This document shows, piece after piece, positions 42,955 through 50,883 of a stretch of DNA of 64,000 nt. Source of the stretch: Arthrobacter wenxiniae. GTDB lineage: Bacteria; Actinomycetota; Actinomycetes; Actinomycetales; Micrococcaceae. The first letter of the stretch is position 1; each line of letters begins with the position of its first letter. The translations under genes were made by a program, and so were the position numbers. The notes below the pieces were generated by a model, which made no database searches, was not told where the DNA came from, and worked only from the letters and a program-made list of their open reading frames with translations. The stretch spans positions 62,001 through 126,000 of the forward strand of contig NZ_JAAMFM010000001.1 in the NCBI RefSeq assembly GCF_013376105.1. The letters are read 5' to 3'.

Positions 42955-43716
42955 TTATGCAATCTTCTTGCGATAGGCAGCCATCGCGAAGACGTATGCC
43001 ACCATCAGGATGCCGACGCACCAGGCAAGGGCGATCCAGATGTCGCTGCCCACCGCCTGCCCGTCGAACAGCTCGCGGATCGAGTTGACGATGGAGGTGA
43101 CCGGCTGGTTTTCGGCGAACCAGCGCACCGGGCCTGGCATCGTGGCGGTGGGGACAAACGCGGAACTGATGAACGGCAGGAAGATGATCGGGTAGGAGAA
43201 CGCGCTCGCCCCGTCCGCCGACGTCGCGGAAAGTCCCGGGATGACGGCAATCCACGTCAGCGCCAGCGTGACCAGCAGCAGGATTCCGGCCACGGCAAGC
43301 CACGCCATCGGGCCGGCCGGACTCCGGAAGCCCATGAGCACGGCCACCAGCACCACCACCACGATCGAGACCAGGTTGGCGACCAGGGACGTGAGCACGT
43401 GCGCCCACAGCACGGACGACCGCGCAATCGGCATGGACTGGAACCGTTCGAAGATGCCGCCCTTCATGTCCAGGAACAGCCGGAACGCCGTGTAGGAGAT
43501 GCCGGAGGCAATCGTGATCAGCAGGATGCCGGGCAGCAGGTAGTTGACGTAGTTGCCGGTGCCGGTCTTGATGGCCCCGCCGAAAACGTAGACAAACAGC
43601 AGCATGAACGCGATCGGCATGATGGTGGTGGTGATGATCGTGTCCAGGCTGCGCGAGATGTGGCGCAGGGACCGTCCCAGCAGAACGGCGGTGTCGCCGA
43701 AAAAGTGCTTGTTCAT
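42955..43716 (-). CDS. ABC-2 type exporter permease (DrrB-like)
   Basis: 253 residues, six helices, with FGDTAVLLGRSLRHISRSLD at the start and the conserved AFRLFLDMKGGIFERFQSMP loop. The partner of the ATPase at 43727-44539, whose stop is 10 bp upstream. The start ATG at 43716 follows TGAGGAG. It is the last gene of the padR-DUF1048-ABC unit; export of a drug or lipid-like compound is inferred. Confidence 0.9.
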   Translation of the reverse strand: MNKHFFGDTAVLLGRSLRHISRSLDTIITTTIMPIAFMLLFVYVFGGAIKTGTGNYVNYLLPGILLITIASGISYTAFRLFLDMKGGIFERFQSMPIARSSVLWAHVLTSLVANLVSIVVVVLVAVLMGFRSPAGPMAWLAVAGILLLVTLALTWIAVIPGLSATSADGASAFSYPIIFLPFISSAFVPTATMPGPVRWFAENQPVTSIVNSIRELFDGQAVGSDIWIALAWCVGILMVAYVFAMAAYRKKIA

Positions 43717-43726
43717 CGGATGCTCC

Positions 43727-44539
43727 TCAGTCTTTCGCTCCGACGCTGGCGTCTCCGGCGTCGCCGTTCTTGCTGGTGTCGCCAATCAACGCGAGGAAAA
43801 CGTCCTCAAGGGTCGGCTGCTTTTCAACGTATTCCACCTTGGCCGGCGGGAGCAGTGCCTTGAGCTGGGCGAGCGTGCCATTGACGATGATCCTGCCCCC
43901 GTGCAGGATCGCGATCCTGTCCGCGAGCTGTTCGGCCTCGTCCAGTGTCTGCGTGGTGAGCAGCACCGTGGTGCCGTGGGCCGCGAGCTCCCTCACGGCC
44001 GCCCACACCTCGAGCCGCGCCTGTGGGTCGAGCCCCGTTGTCGGCTCGTCGAGGAAGATCACCGGCGGGTTCCCGATGAGGCTCATCGAGATGTCGAGCC
44101 GGCGGCGCATGCCGCCCGAGTACCCGGAGACCTTCCGGCCGCCCGAATCGGCAAGGGAGAACCGTCCGAGCAGCTCATCCGCCACGGCGCCGGGGTCCTT
44201 GACGTGCCGCAGCTTCGCAACCAGGACCAGGTTTTCCCGTCCGGTGAGGATTTCATCCACCGCAGCGAACTGCCCGGTGAGGCTGAAGGACTCGCGCACC
44301 TCGCCCGCCTGGGTGGCGACGTCGAAGCCGTTGACGGTGGCAGCACCGGCGTCGGCCTTGAGGAGGGTGGCCAAGATCTTCACAATGGTGGTTTTGCCCG
44401 CCCCATTGGACCCGAGCAGGGCAAAAACGCTTCCCTTCACCACGTCAAAATCCACGCCGCGCAGGACCTGCAATTCCTTGTACGACTTCTCCAGGCCCCG
44501 CACGCGGATCACGGGCGCCTGGCTGCTGGTGGTTTTCAT
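43727..44539 (-). CDS. ABC exporter ATPase (DrrA-like)
   Basis: 270 residues. Walker A LLGSNGAGKTTIVK, signature SGYSGGMRRRLDISMSL, Walker B VIFLDEPTTGLDPQ, and the DrrA-type C-terminal tail LEDVFLALIGD. It powers the permease downstream. The ATG at 44539 is 24 bp after the DUF1048 gene. The cluster is headed by a PadR regulator, as in many inducible drug-export loci. Confidence 0.92.
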   Translation of the reverse strand: MKTTSSQAPVIRVRGLEKSYKELQVLRGVDFDVVKGSVFALLGSNGAGKTTIVKILATLLKADAGAATVNGFDVATQAGEVRESFSLTGQFAAVDEILTGRENLVLVAKLRHVKDPGAVADELLGRFSLADSGGRKVSGYSGGMRRRLDISMSLIGNPPVIFLDEPTTGLDPQARLEVWAAVRELAAHGTTVLLTTQTLDEAEQLADRIAILHGGRIIVNGTLAQLKALLPPAKVEYVEKQPTLEDVFLALIGDTSKNGDAGDASVGAKD

Positions 44540-44563
44540 CTGAATGTCCTTCCCAAGCCGGGA

Positions 44564-44929
44564 TTACGGTTCGCTGTCCGCGACGGAGTCGATGGCGTCG
44601 GTCAGCCGCTTCCGCTCCTTGTTGATCCACTGCCCCTCCGAATAGTTCGCCAGGAACGTCTCCACAAACTCCACGGGATCCGCCCCGACAATGGCGCGGA
44701 CCGGCGTGCCGTCGGCGGCGCTCTGTTCGAAGAGCTCGAGGAGATCCTCCAACATCGTCACCAGGGTGTCCCCCTTGGTAACCGCACCGAAGTACATCAG
44801 GTACCGGTCCAGCGCCTCGATGGCCGTGCGGTAGTTCTCCGGAAGTGCCTTCACGCGCGCCTTGTACTGCCGGTACTGCTTCTTCTGCTCGAGCGAGCCG
44901 GTGACCAGCTCGATCCAATTCCTTGCCAC
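44564..44929 (-). CDS. DUF1048 family protein
   Basis: 121 residues, mostly helical and charged: ELVTGSLEQKKQYRQYKARV, then LPENYRTAIEALDRYLMYFG, and EFVETFLANYSEGQWINKER. DUF1048 proteins are commonly encoded between a PadR gene and an ABC transporter, as here. The start GTG at 44929 lies one base after the PadR stop and has GAAGGGA at proper distance; an ATG 15 bp upstream lacks spacing. Function unknown. Confidence 0.85.
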   Translation of the reverse strand: MARNWIELVTGSLEQKKQYRQYKARVKALPENYRTAIEALDRYLMYFGAVTKGDTLVTMLEDLLELFEQSAADGTPVRAIVGADPVEFVETFLANYSEGQWINKERKRLTDAIDSVADSEP

Positions 44930-44930
44930 C

Positions 44931-45260
44931 CTATTTCCCTTCATCCTTCAGCTGTCCCAGCCGCTCGGCCAGGAAGCCCCATGTTGCCCAAAATTCGTCG
45001 AGATATTCCCGCCCGGGGACGTTGAGTGAATACACCTTGCGCGGCGGCCCCTTCCCGGAGGGCACCTTCTCCACCTCGACCAGGCCGTTGCGTTCAATTC
45101 TGAGGAGCAGCGCATAGACGGTGCCCTCGGCGATGTCCGTAAAGCCCTGTTCGCGCAGCCGCGTGGTGATTTCATACCCGTAGGCGGGCTGCACGGACAG
45201 GATGGCCAGGACAATGCCCTCGAGCGTGCCCTTGAGCATCTCCGTCATCTGCTTGCCCAT
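44931..45260 (-). CDS. PadR-family transcriptional repressor
   Basis: 109 residues, short PadR (subfamily 2): LKGTLEGIVLAILSVQPAYG, then YEITTRLREQGFTDIAEGTV, and the wing PSGKGPPRKVYSLNVPGREY. It heads the operon with DUF1048 and the DrrAB-like exporter, so it most likely represses them until a ligand binds. ATG at 45260 after AAGGGGG. Candidate operator at 45289-45312. Confidence 0.92.
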   Translation of the reverse strand: MGKQMTEMLKGTLEGIVLAILSVQPAYGYEITTRLREQGFTDIAEGTVYALLLRIERNGLVEVEKVPSGKGPPRKVYSLNVPGREYLDEFWATWGFLAERLGQLKDEGK

Positions 45261-45288
45261 GTGGCCCCCTTCTCCAACTACTCAGTGT

Positions 45289-45312
45289 TACTAGCTACCA
45301 GTACATAGTAGC
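45289..45312. promoter_or_regulatory. Nested inverted repeats upstream of padR, candidate operator
   Basis: TACTA (45289-45293) pairs with TAGTA (45306-45310) and GCTAC (45294-45298) with GTAGC (45308-45312). The stretch is AT-rich, 29-52 bp upstream of the padR start, where the promoter should lie. Confidence 0.5.
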
Positions 45313-45651
45313 GTTAAGTAGCGCGCGTGCAATACCTTCACGGAAATTGATGACGACGCCGTTCCGATGGCTGCCCTGGTCAAGCCGCCGTCCAGCGGGC
45401 ATGCGCCCACCGGATCCGATGACCCCCTCGACGTCCACGGGAGCACATGAAGCCAGGTCCTGGGCCGCGCACGGTCCCTTGCCGCCTGATGCCAACGCCT
45501 TCCCGGCCAGTTCATCCACTGCCGCCCGGCTCTCGCGGCTCACGGCTGTTTGCACCTGGATGGCCGTTGCGGGGTCGACAAGGGGCTTGTCCGTGAATGT
45601 GGCCAGGAACGTCGGGGCGAGCACCAGGCCGTAAATGTTCGGATCCTTCAT
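45295..45651 (-). CDS. Doubtful hypothetical protein, possibly a gene fragment
   Basis: 118 residues from ATG at 45651: KDPNIYGLVLAPTFLATFTD, then VQTAVSRESRAAVDELAGKA. The first 80 codons have normal high GC third positions, the last 15 (ALLNATMYW) do not and run into the padR promoter region. I recognise no family. It looks like the N-terminal part of a gene cut off and read into noncoding DNA, or it may not be a gene. Confidence 0.35.
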   Translation of the reverse strand: MKDPNIYGLVLAPTFLATFTDKPLVDPATAIQVQTAVSRESRAAVDELAGKALASGGKGPCAAQDLASCAPVDVEGVIGSGGRMPAGRRLDQGSHRNGVVINFREGIARALLNATMYW

Positions 45652-45787
45652 CGTTTCCGAAGCTGGAGTGGCTCGTCGGGGGAAAATGCCGCGCAAAATG
45701 CCGCCGCTTCCACATTTCCGCCGGTGTCAGGGCGGGGGCAGAAATGCGGAAACGGCGGCAGAAGTGCTGTACAGAGCACCGGGCGGG

Positions 45788-47212
45788 TTAGATCACGTAG
45801 CGCTCGCCCTCGCGGTCGCCCGGATGGTCCTTGACCAGGCCGGCGGCGAGCGTGTTGCCATCCTGGGCATCGATCACCAGGAACGCCCCGGTGCGTCGGT
45901 GCAGCGCGTACGTCTCCAGCGGCAGCGCGGACGCCAGGCGGATCTGGGCCGTGCCGATGTCGTTCAGTTCCAGTCCGGCCGCAGCGCCCAGCTCGAAGCT
46001 GTCCAGGTCCAGCTTGCCCGTCACGGCGCGGACCAGGCCCTGCACGGTCTTGCTGCCGTGCTTGATCAGCACCTTGGCGCCCTCGCGCAGGGGCTTCGTG
46101 GAGAGCCAGCACAGTTCCGCGTACAGGTCCTGGCTGACCTCGCCGAACGTGCCGGTGGCGGCGATGACGTCGCCCCGGGCAATGTCGATCTCCTCGCTCA
46201 GCCTCAGCGAAACCGACTGCGGCGCCACGGCCCGCTCCAGGGACCGGCCGGCGAAGTCGATGCCCACCACGGTGGCGGTCCGCCCGGACGGCAGCACCGT
46301 GATGGCGTCCCCGACAGACACGGACCCGGAAGCTACCTGCCCCGCGTAGGCGCGGTAGTCGCGGTAGGAGGCACCGGCGTCGTCCGCGTCGGCAAGGTCG
46401 GGAGCCAGCGCACCCTGCGGCCTGATCACCAGCTGGACGGGGAAGCGGAAAGGCTCCAGGCCACGCTCCACCTCGTCCAGGGTGGGCAGCGCCTCCAGGA
46501 TCTGCAGCAGGCCCGGGCCCGTGTACCAAGGGGTGTGGGCGGAGCGTTCCACCACGTTGTCGCCCTCCAGCGCGGACACCGGCACCACCAGAACGTCGGA
46601 GACGCCAATCTGCGCGGCCACGGACTGCACCTCGGCCTCGATGGCGCGGAAGGCCTCCTCGCTGAAGTCCACGAGGTCGATCTTGTTCACCGCGACCACC
46701 ACGTGGGGCACCCGCAGCAGGCGCAGCACGGACAGGTGCCGGCGCGTCTGTTCCAGCACGCCCTTGCGCGCGTCGATGAGGACGACGACGGCATCCGCCG
46801 TGGACGCGCCCGTCACCGTGTTCTTGGTGTACTGCACGTGACCCGGGCAGTCCGCAAGGATGAAGCTGCGGCGGTCAGTGGCGAAGTAGCGGTAGGCGAC
46901 GTCGATCGTGATGCCCTGCTCGCGCTCGGCGCGCAGCCCGTCGGTCAGCAGCGCGAGGTCGATCTTTTGCGCGCTGTCGTTGTCCCCGCCGAAGCCGCGC
47001 TCCGCCGAGGTGCGGGTGACGGCGTCGAGCGTGTCCGCCAGGATGGCCTTGGAGTCGTGGAGCAGCCGGCCCACCAGGGTGGACTTGCCGTCGTCGACGG
47101 AGCCGGCCGTGGCAAAGCGGAACAGGGTTCCGCCGGTGATTGCGCTTGCCGACATCCGGGTCCCGACCGGCGCGACTCCAGGCTCGACCAGCGGGTTGGA
47201 GAGTGTGCTCAT
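45788..47212 (-). CDS. cysN: Sulfate adenylyltransferase, GTPase subunit
   Basis: 474 residues. An EF-Tu-like GTPase with P-loop ATAGSVDDGKSTLVGRLLHD, DCPGHVQYTKNTVTGAS (G3) and VVAVNKIDLVDF (G4), followed by beta-barrel domains. It uses GTP hydrolysis to drive APS formation by CysD. No APS-kinase (CysC) domain is fused, in line with an APS-reducing CysH upstream. The ATG at 47212 shares a base with the cysD stop (TAATG). Confidence 0.95.
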   Translation of the reverse strand: MSTLSNPLVEPGVAPVGTRMSASAITGGTLFRFATAGSVDDGKSTLVGRLLHDSKAILADTLDAVTRTSAERGFGGDNDSAQKIDLALLTDGLRAEREQGITIDVAYRYFATDRRSFILADCPGHVQYTKNTVTGASTADAVVVLIDARKGVLEQTRRHLSVLRLLRVPHVVVAVNKIDLVDFSEEAFRAIEAEVQSVAAQIGVSDVLVVPVSALEGDNVVERSAHTPWYTGPGLLQILEALPTLDEVERGLEPFRFPVQLVIRPQGALAPDLADADDAGASYRDYRAYAGQVASGSVSVGDAITVLPSGRTATVVGIDFAGRSLERAVAPQSVSLRLSEEIDIARGDVIAATGTFGEVSQDLYAELCWLSTKPLREGAKVLIKHGSKTVQGLVRAVTGKLDLDSFELGAAAGLELNDIGTAQIRLASALPLETYALHRRTGAFLVIDAQDGNTLAAGLVKDHPGDREGERYVI

Positions 47213-48165
47213 TAGAAGTAGCCGTCCTTCTTGCGGTCTTCCATGGCTGCCTCGGAGATGCGGTCATCGGCCCGGGTGGCGCCACGTTCGGTCAGGGTGG
47301 AGGCGGCAACCTCGCGCACCACGTCGTGGACGGTGGCGGCGCTGGAGGCCACGGCGCCGGTGCAGGACATGTCCCCCACCGTGCGGTAGCGGACCTGCTT
47401 GGTGACGACGTCCTCGCCGGGGCGCGGCTGCGAGACCTCGCCCACGGCCCGCCACATGCCGTCGCGGGCAAACACCTCGCGGTCGTGGGCGTAGTACAGG
47501 GGGGGCAGCTCGATGCCTTCGCGGGCGATGTAGCGCCACACGTCCAGCTCGGTCCAGTTGCTGATGGGGAACGCGCGCACGTGCTGGCCCACCGTGTGGC
47601 GGCCGTTGTACAGGTTCCACAGTTCGGGCCGCTGGTTGCGCGGGTCCCACTGGCCGAACTCGTCGCGCAGGGACAGGATGCGCTCCTTGGCGCGGGCCTT
47701 GTCCTCGTCGCGGCGGCCGCCGCCAAACACGGCGTCGAACTTGTTGCGCGCAATGGCATCCAGCAGCGGGACGGTCTGCAGCGGGTTGCGGGTGCCGTCG
47801 GCGCGTTCGGCCAGTTCGCCGCGGTCGATGAACTCCTGCACGGAGCCCACCTCCAGGCGCAGGCCCAGGCGCTCCACCGTGCGGTCGCGGAAGTCGATGA
47901 CCTCCGGGAAGTTGTGGCCGGTGTCCACGTGGAGCACGGGGAACGGCACCTTGCCGGGCCAGAACGCCTTGGTGGCCAGGTGCAGCATGAGCACCGAATC
48001 CTTGCCGCCGGAGAACAGCAGCGCGGGGCGCTCAAACTCGGCCACGACCTCGCGGATGATGTGGATGGCCTCGGATTCGAGCAGGTCGAGCGAGTTCAGC
48101 TCGACGATTTCGACAGGCTCAATCACCGGCTCGTCCACCGGGGTCTCTGTTATTTGGGTGCTCAT
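47212..48165 (-). CDS. cysD: Sulfate adenylyltransferase, catalytic subunit
   Basis: 317 residues. PP-loop ALLFSGGKDSVLMLHLATKA, LHVDTGHNFPEVIDFRD, FGGGRRDEDKARAKER and the C-terminal DRISEAAMEDRKKDGYF are all CysD. It makes APS from sulfate and ATP with CysN. The start ATG at 48165 overlaps the cysH stop (ATGA). The N-terminal 25 residues are non-conserved, and VIEPVEI within them is encoded by a 22-bp sequence resembling the REP element at 25.6 kb. Confidence 0.95.
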   Translation of the reverse strand: MSTQITETPVDEPVIEPVEIVELNSLDLLESEAIHIIREVVAEFERPALLFSGGKDSVLMLHLATKAFWPGKVPFPVLHVDTGHNFPEVIDFRDRTVERLGLRLEVGSVQEFIDRGELAERADGTRNPLQTVPLLDAIARNKFDAVFGGGRRDEDKARAKERILSLRDEFGQWDPRNQRPELWNLYNGRHTVGQHVRAFPISNWTELDVWRYIAREGIELPPLYYAHDREVFARDGMWRAVGEVSQPRPGEDVVTKQVRYRTVGDMSCTGAVASSAATVHDVVREVAASTLTERGATRADDRISEAAMEDRKKDGYF

Positions 48166-48887
48166 GCGTGTAGCCCGCATTCTGTCTTGGAGGTTCCGGC
48201 CCAGCGTCCCGACCGGGGGTCCGCGCCGGGGGCCACTTTCTTGGTGCAGGGTGCGCAGCCGATGGACGGGTAGCCCTGGCTGAGGAGGGGGTTCACCGGC
48301 AGCAGATTGTCCCCGGAGTAGGAGATCAGCCCGTCGTGGCTCCAGGTGGCAACGGGGTTGACCTTGACCAGCCCGTTCCTTTCATCCCAGCTGACCAGCG
48401 GCGTGTTGGTGCGGGTGGGGGCCTCGTCGCGGCGCACGCCGGTGAACCACAGCTCGTAGCCGGCGAGGGCCCTGTGCAGGGGCTCCACCTTGCGCAGCGC
48501 ACAGCAGCGGCCGGGGTCGCGGGCAAAGAGGTCCCGGCCCAGCAGCGAGTCCTGTTCGGCCACCGAGTGCTCCGGCTTGACGTCCACCACGTTCACCCGC
48601 AGGTTCTCGGCCACCTCGTTGCGCGTGGCGTAGGTTTCCGGGAAGTGGTAGCCGGTGTCCAGGAACAGGACGTCCACGCCGGGGAGCTGGTCGGCAACCA
48701 GGGCCGGCAGCACGGCGTCGGCCATGGAACAGGCGACGGCGGCAGCCTCCGTTGCGAAGTTGCGCGCCACCCAGGCGATGACGTCCTTGGCGGGCGCATC
48801 CCAGTCCAGTTCCGCGGCGCCCGCCTCGGCGAGCGCCCGGAGTTCGGATGACGGGCGCAGCGCCGAGGCGGCTTGCGCCGCGCTCAT
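48162..48887 (-). CDS. cysH: Assimilatory adenylylsulfate (APS) reductase
   Basis: 241 residues. PP-loop-like fold with FLDTGYHFPETYATRNEV. The cysteine pairs GRCCALRKVEPL and SIGCAPCTKKV are ligands of the [4Fe-4S] cluster that marks APS rather than PAPS reductases, and the catalytic Cys is in TECGLH at the C-terminus. It reduces APS to sulfite using thioredoxin. ATGA overlaps on both sides with sir and cysD show tight coupling. Confidence 0.94.
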   Translation of the reverse strand: MSAAQAASALRPSSELRALAEAGAAELDWDAPAKDVIAWVARNFATEAAAVACSMADAVLPALVADQLPGVDVLFLDTGYHFPETYATRNEVAENLRVNVVDVKPEHSVAEQDSLLGRDLFARDPGRCCALRKVEPLHRALAGYELWFTGVRRDEAPTRTNTPLVSWDERNGLVKVNPVATWSHDGLISYSGDNLLPVNPLLSQGYPSIGCAPCTKKVAPGADPRSGRWAGTSKTECGLHA

Positions 48888-50650
48888 TGGAGCAGCCCCT
48901 CGTCGGCGCGGTGGGACCATTCGGCGAAGGTCTCCCCCGCGGTCCGGTTCGCCACGTAGGTGCGGATGACGCGTTCCACATAGTCGGGGAGGTCGTCCAC
49001 GGGCACCTTGAGCCCGCGGACCGTGCGGCCCAGGCCCGCCTCCTCGCGCTCCACGGAAGCCAGCCCGCCGCCCAGGTGAACCTGGAAGCCGGGGGTGTGG
49101 CCGCCGTCGTCCGTGGGGAGCATCATGCCCTTCAGGCCGATGTCCGCGGTTTGGATGCGGGCGCAGGAGTTGGGGCAGCCGTTGATGTACAGCCCGATCG
49201 GCTGGACCAGCTCGCCGGAGTCGATGAGGTCGGCCAGGCGGACCTCCAGCTCGGCGATGGCGTGGGCTGCCGTGCCCTTGGTGTTGACGATGGCCAGCTT
49301 GCAAAACTCGATGCCAGTGCACGCCATGGTGGCGCGGCGGAAGATCGACGGCCGGGCCGAGAGTCCAATGGCGTCGAGGTCGGCGATGATTGATTCGACG
49401 TCGCCGCCGTCGACGTCCAGCACCAGGATTTTCTGGTGCGGGGTGGTGCGCAGGCGGTGCGTGCCGTGGGCTTCAAGCACCTCCGCCAGGGCCAGCAGCG
49501 TGTCGCCGGAGAGGCGGCCCACGATGGGGCTGGTGCCGATGAAGAACTTGCCGTCCTTCTGCTCGTGGACGCCGATGTGGTCGCCCAGGGCCTTGGCCTG
49601 CGGGGGCACGATGCCCTCGGGCAGCTTCCGGCCCAGGTACTCCTCCTCGAGGATCTGGCGGAACTTCCCGATCCCCCAGTCGTCGATGAGGAACTTCATG
49701 CGGGCCTTGTTGCGCATGCGGCGGTAGCCGTAGTCGCGGAAAATGCTGGTGACGGCCTCCCACACGGCGGGGCCGTCCCCGGGCGGCACGAACACCCCCA
49801 CGCGCTTGGCCAGGCGCGGCGCGGTGGAGAGGCCGCCGCCCACCCACAGGTCATAGCCGGGACCCAGTTCGGGGTGCAGCACGCCCACAAAGGAGACGTC
49901 GTTGATCTCATGCACGGTGTCCTGGTTGGGGTGCCCGGTAATGGAGGTCTTGTACTTGCGCGGCAGGTTGGAAAACTCGGGGTTTCCGATGAAGCGCCGG
50001 TTGAGCTCCTCGATGAACCCGGACGGGTCCAGGATTTCGTCCTTGGCGATGCCGGCCACCGGGGAGCCGAGGATGACGCGCGGCACGTCGCCGCAGGCCT
50101 CGGTGGTCGACAGGCCCACGGACTCCAGGCGGCGCCAGATCTCCGGCACGCTTTCAATTTCCACCCAGTGCAGCTGGATGTTTTGGCGGTCGGTCAGGTC
50201 CGCCGTGCCGCGGGCAAAGTCAGTGGAGATCCCGGCGATGACGCGCAGCTGCTCGGTGGAAAGCACGCCGCCGTCAATGCGCACGCGCAGCATGAGGTAC
50301 TTGTCCTCGAGCTCGTGCGGTTCCAGCGACGCCGTCTTGCCGCCGTCGATCCCCTGCTTGCGCTGCGTGTACAGCCCCCACCAGCGGAAGCGGCCGTGGA
50401 GGTCGTCATCCGCGATCGAGTCAAAGCCCTCGCGGGAGTAGATCGACTCGATCCGCTGGCGCACGGCCAGGCCGTCGTCGTCCTGCTTCCAGACCTCGAC
50501 CGGGTTCAGCGGCGCCTTGCCGTCCACCTTCCACTGCCCGTGCGGCTTCGCTGCCGGGCGGGCCCGGACAGTGCGGACGTTTGCAGGTGCCTCGGCGGGG
50601 ACGGTTTCAGTGCCGGTGGCGGCTGCTCCGGCTAGAGCTGTCTGTGTCAT
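48884..50650 (-). CDS. sir: Ferredoxin-dependent sulfite reductase
   Basis: 588 residues with two nitrite/sulfite-reductase repeats. The [4Fe-4S]-siroheme ligands are in the motifs ACTGIEFCKLA and INGCPNSCARIQ; substrate-binding Arg/Lys residues are in LTDRQNIQLHWVE and PRKYKTSITGH. It reduces sulfite to sulfide with electrons from ferredoxin, presumably via FprA. First gene of the sir-cysHDN operon. TACGCT lies 6 nt before the ATG at 50650, so it may be leaderless. Distinguished from nitrite reductase by operon context. Confidence 0.94.
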   Translation of the reverse strand: MTQTALAGAAATGTETVPAEAPANVRTVRARPAAKPHGQWKVDGKAPLNPVEVWKQDDDGLAVRQRIESIYSREGFDSIADDDLHGRFRWWGLYTQRKQGIDGGKTASLEPHELEDKYLMLRVRIDGGVLSTEQLRVIAGISTDFARGTADLTDRQNIQLHWVEIESVPEIWRRLESVGLSTTEACGDVPRVILGSPVAGIAKDEILDPSGFIEELNRRFIGNPEFSNLPRKYKTSITGHPNQDTVHEINDVSFVGVLHPELGPGYDLWVGGGLSTAPRLAKRVGVFVPPGDGPAVWEAVTSIFRDYGYRRMRNKARMKFLIDDWGIGKFRQILEEEYLGRKLPEGIVPPQAKALGDHIGVHEQKDGKFFIGTSPIVGRLSGDTLLALAEVLEAHGTHRLRTTPHQKILVLDVDGGDVESIIADLDAIGLSARPSIFRRATMACTGIEFCKLAIVNTKGTAAHAIAELEVRLADLIDSGELVQPIGLYINGCPNSCARIQTADIGLKGMMLPTDDGGHTPGFQVHLGGGLASVEREEAGLGRTVRGLKVPVDDLPDYVERVIRTYVANRTAGETFAEWSHRADEGLLQ

Positions 50651-50800
50651 AAAACGAGCGTAGGGGGCCCGTCATGGCTGGCAAACAACGCCTGCAACGC
50701 GGGTTCACCTTAGGCAATATTTCGTCACGTGCCCCTTTTTGCGGCCGGGTGTGCTTGGCTGCCTTGCCACCCACGACGGCGGACGCTTTGCTCCTGAGTA

Positions 50801-50880
50801 CGGTTACGGCGCCACGGTGCGCCACTTCTGAAGTGGCGCACGGTTACGGCGCTACTGTGCGCCACTTCTGAAGTGACGCG
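50801..50880. repeat. Two tandem 40-bp units, each with a near-perfect palindrome
   Basis: Units 50801-50840 and 50841-50880 are identical at 36 of 40 positions. The first contains TGCGCCACTTC-T-GAAGTGGCGCA (50818-50840, 11 perfect pairs), the second a two-mismatch version. The array ends 3 bp from the cbiX stop, so it could terminate that transcript, and is 150 bp from the sir start. Confidence 0.75.
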
Positions 50881-50883
50881 CCG

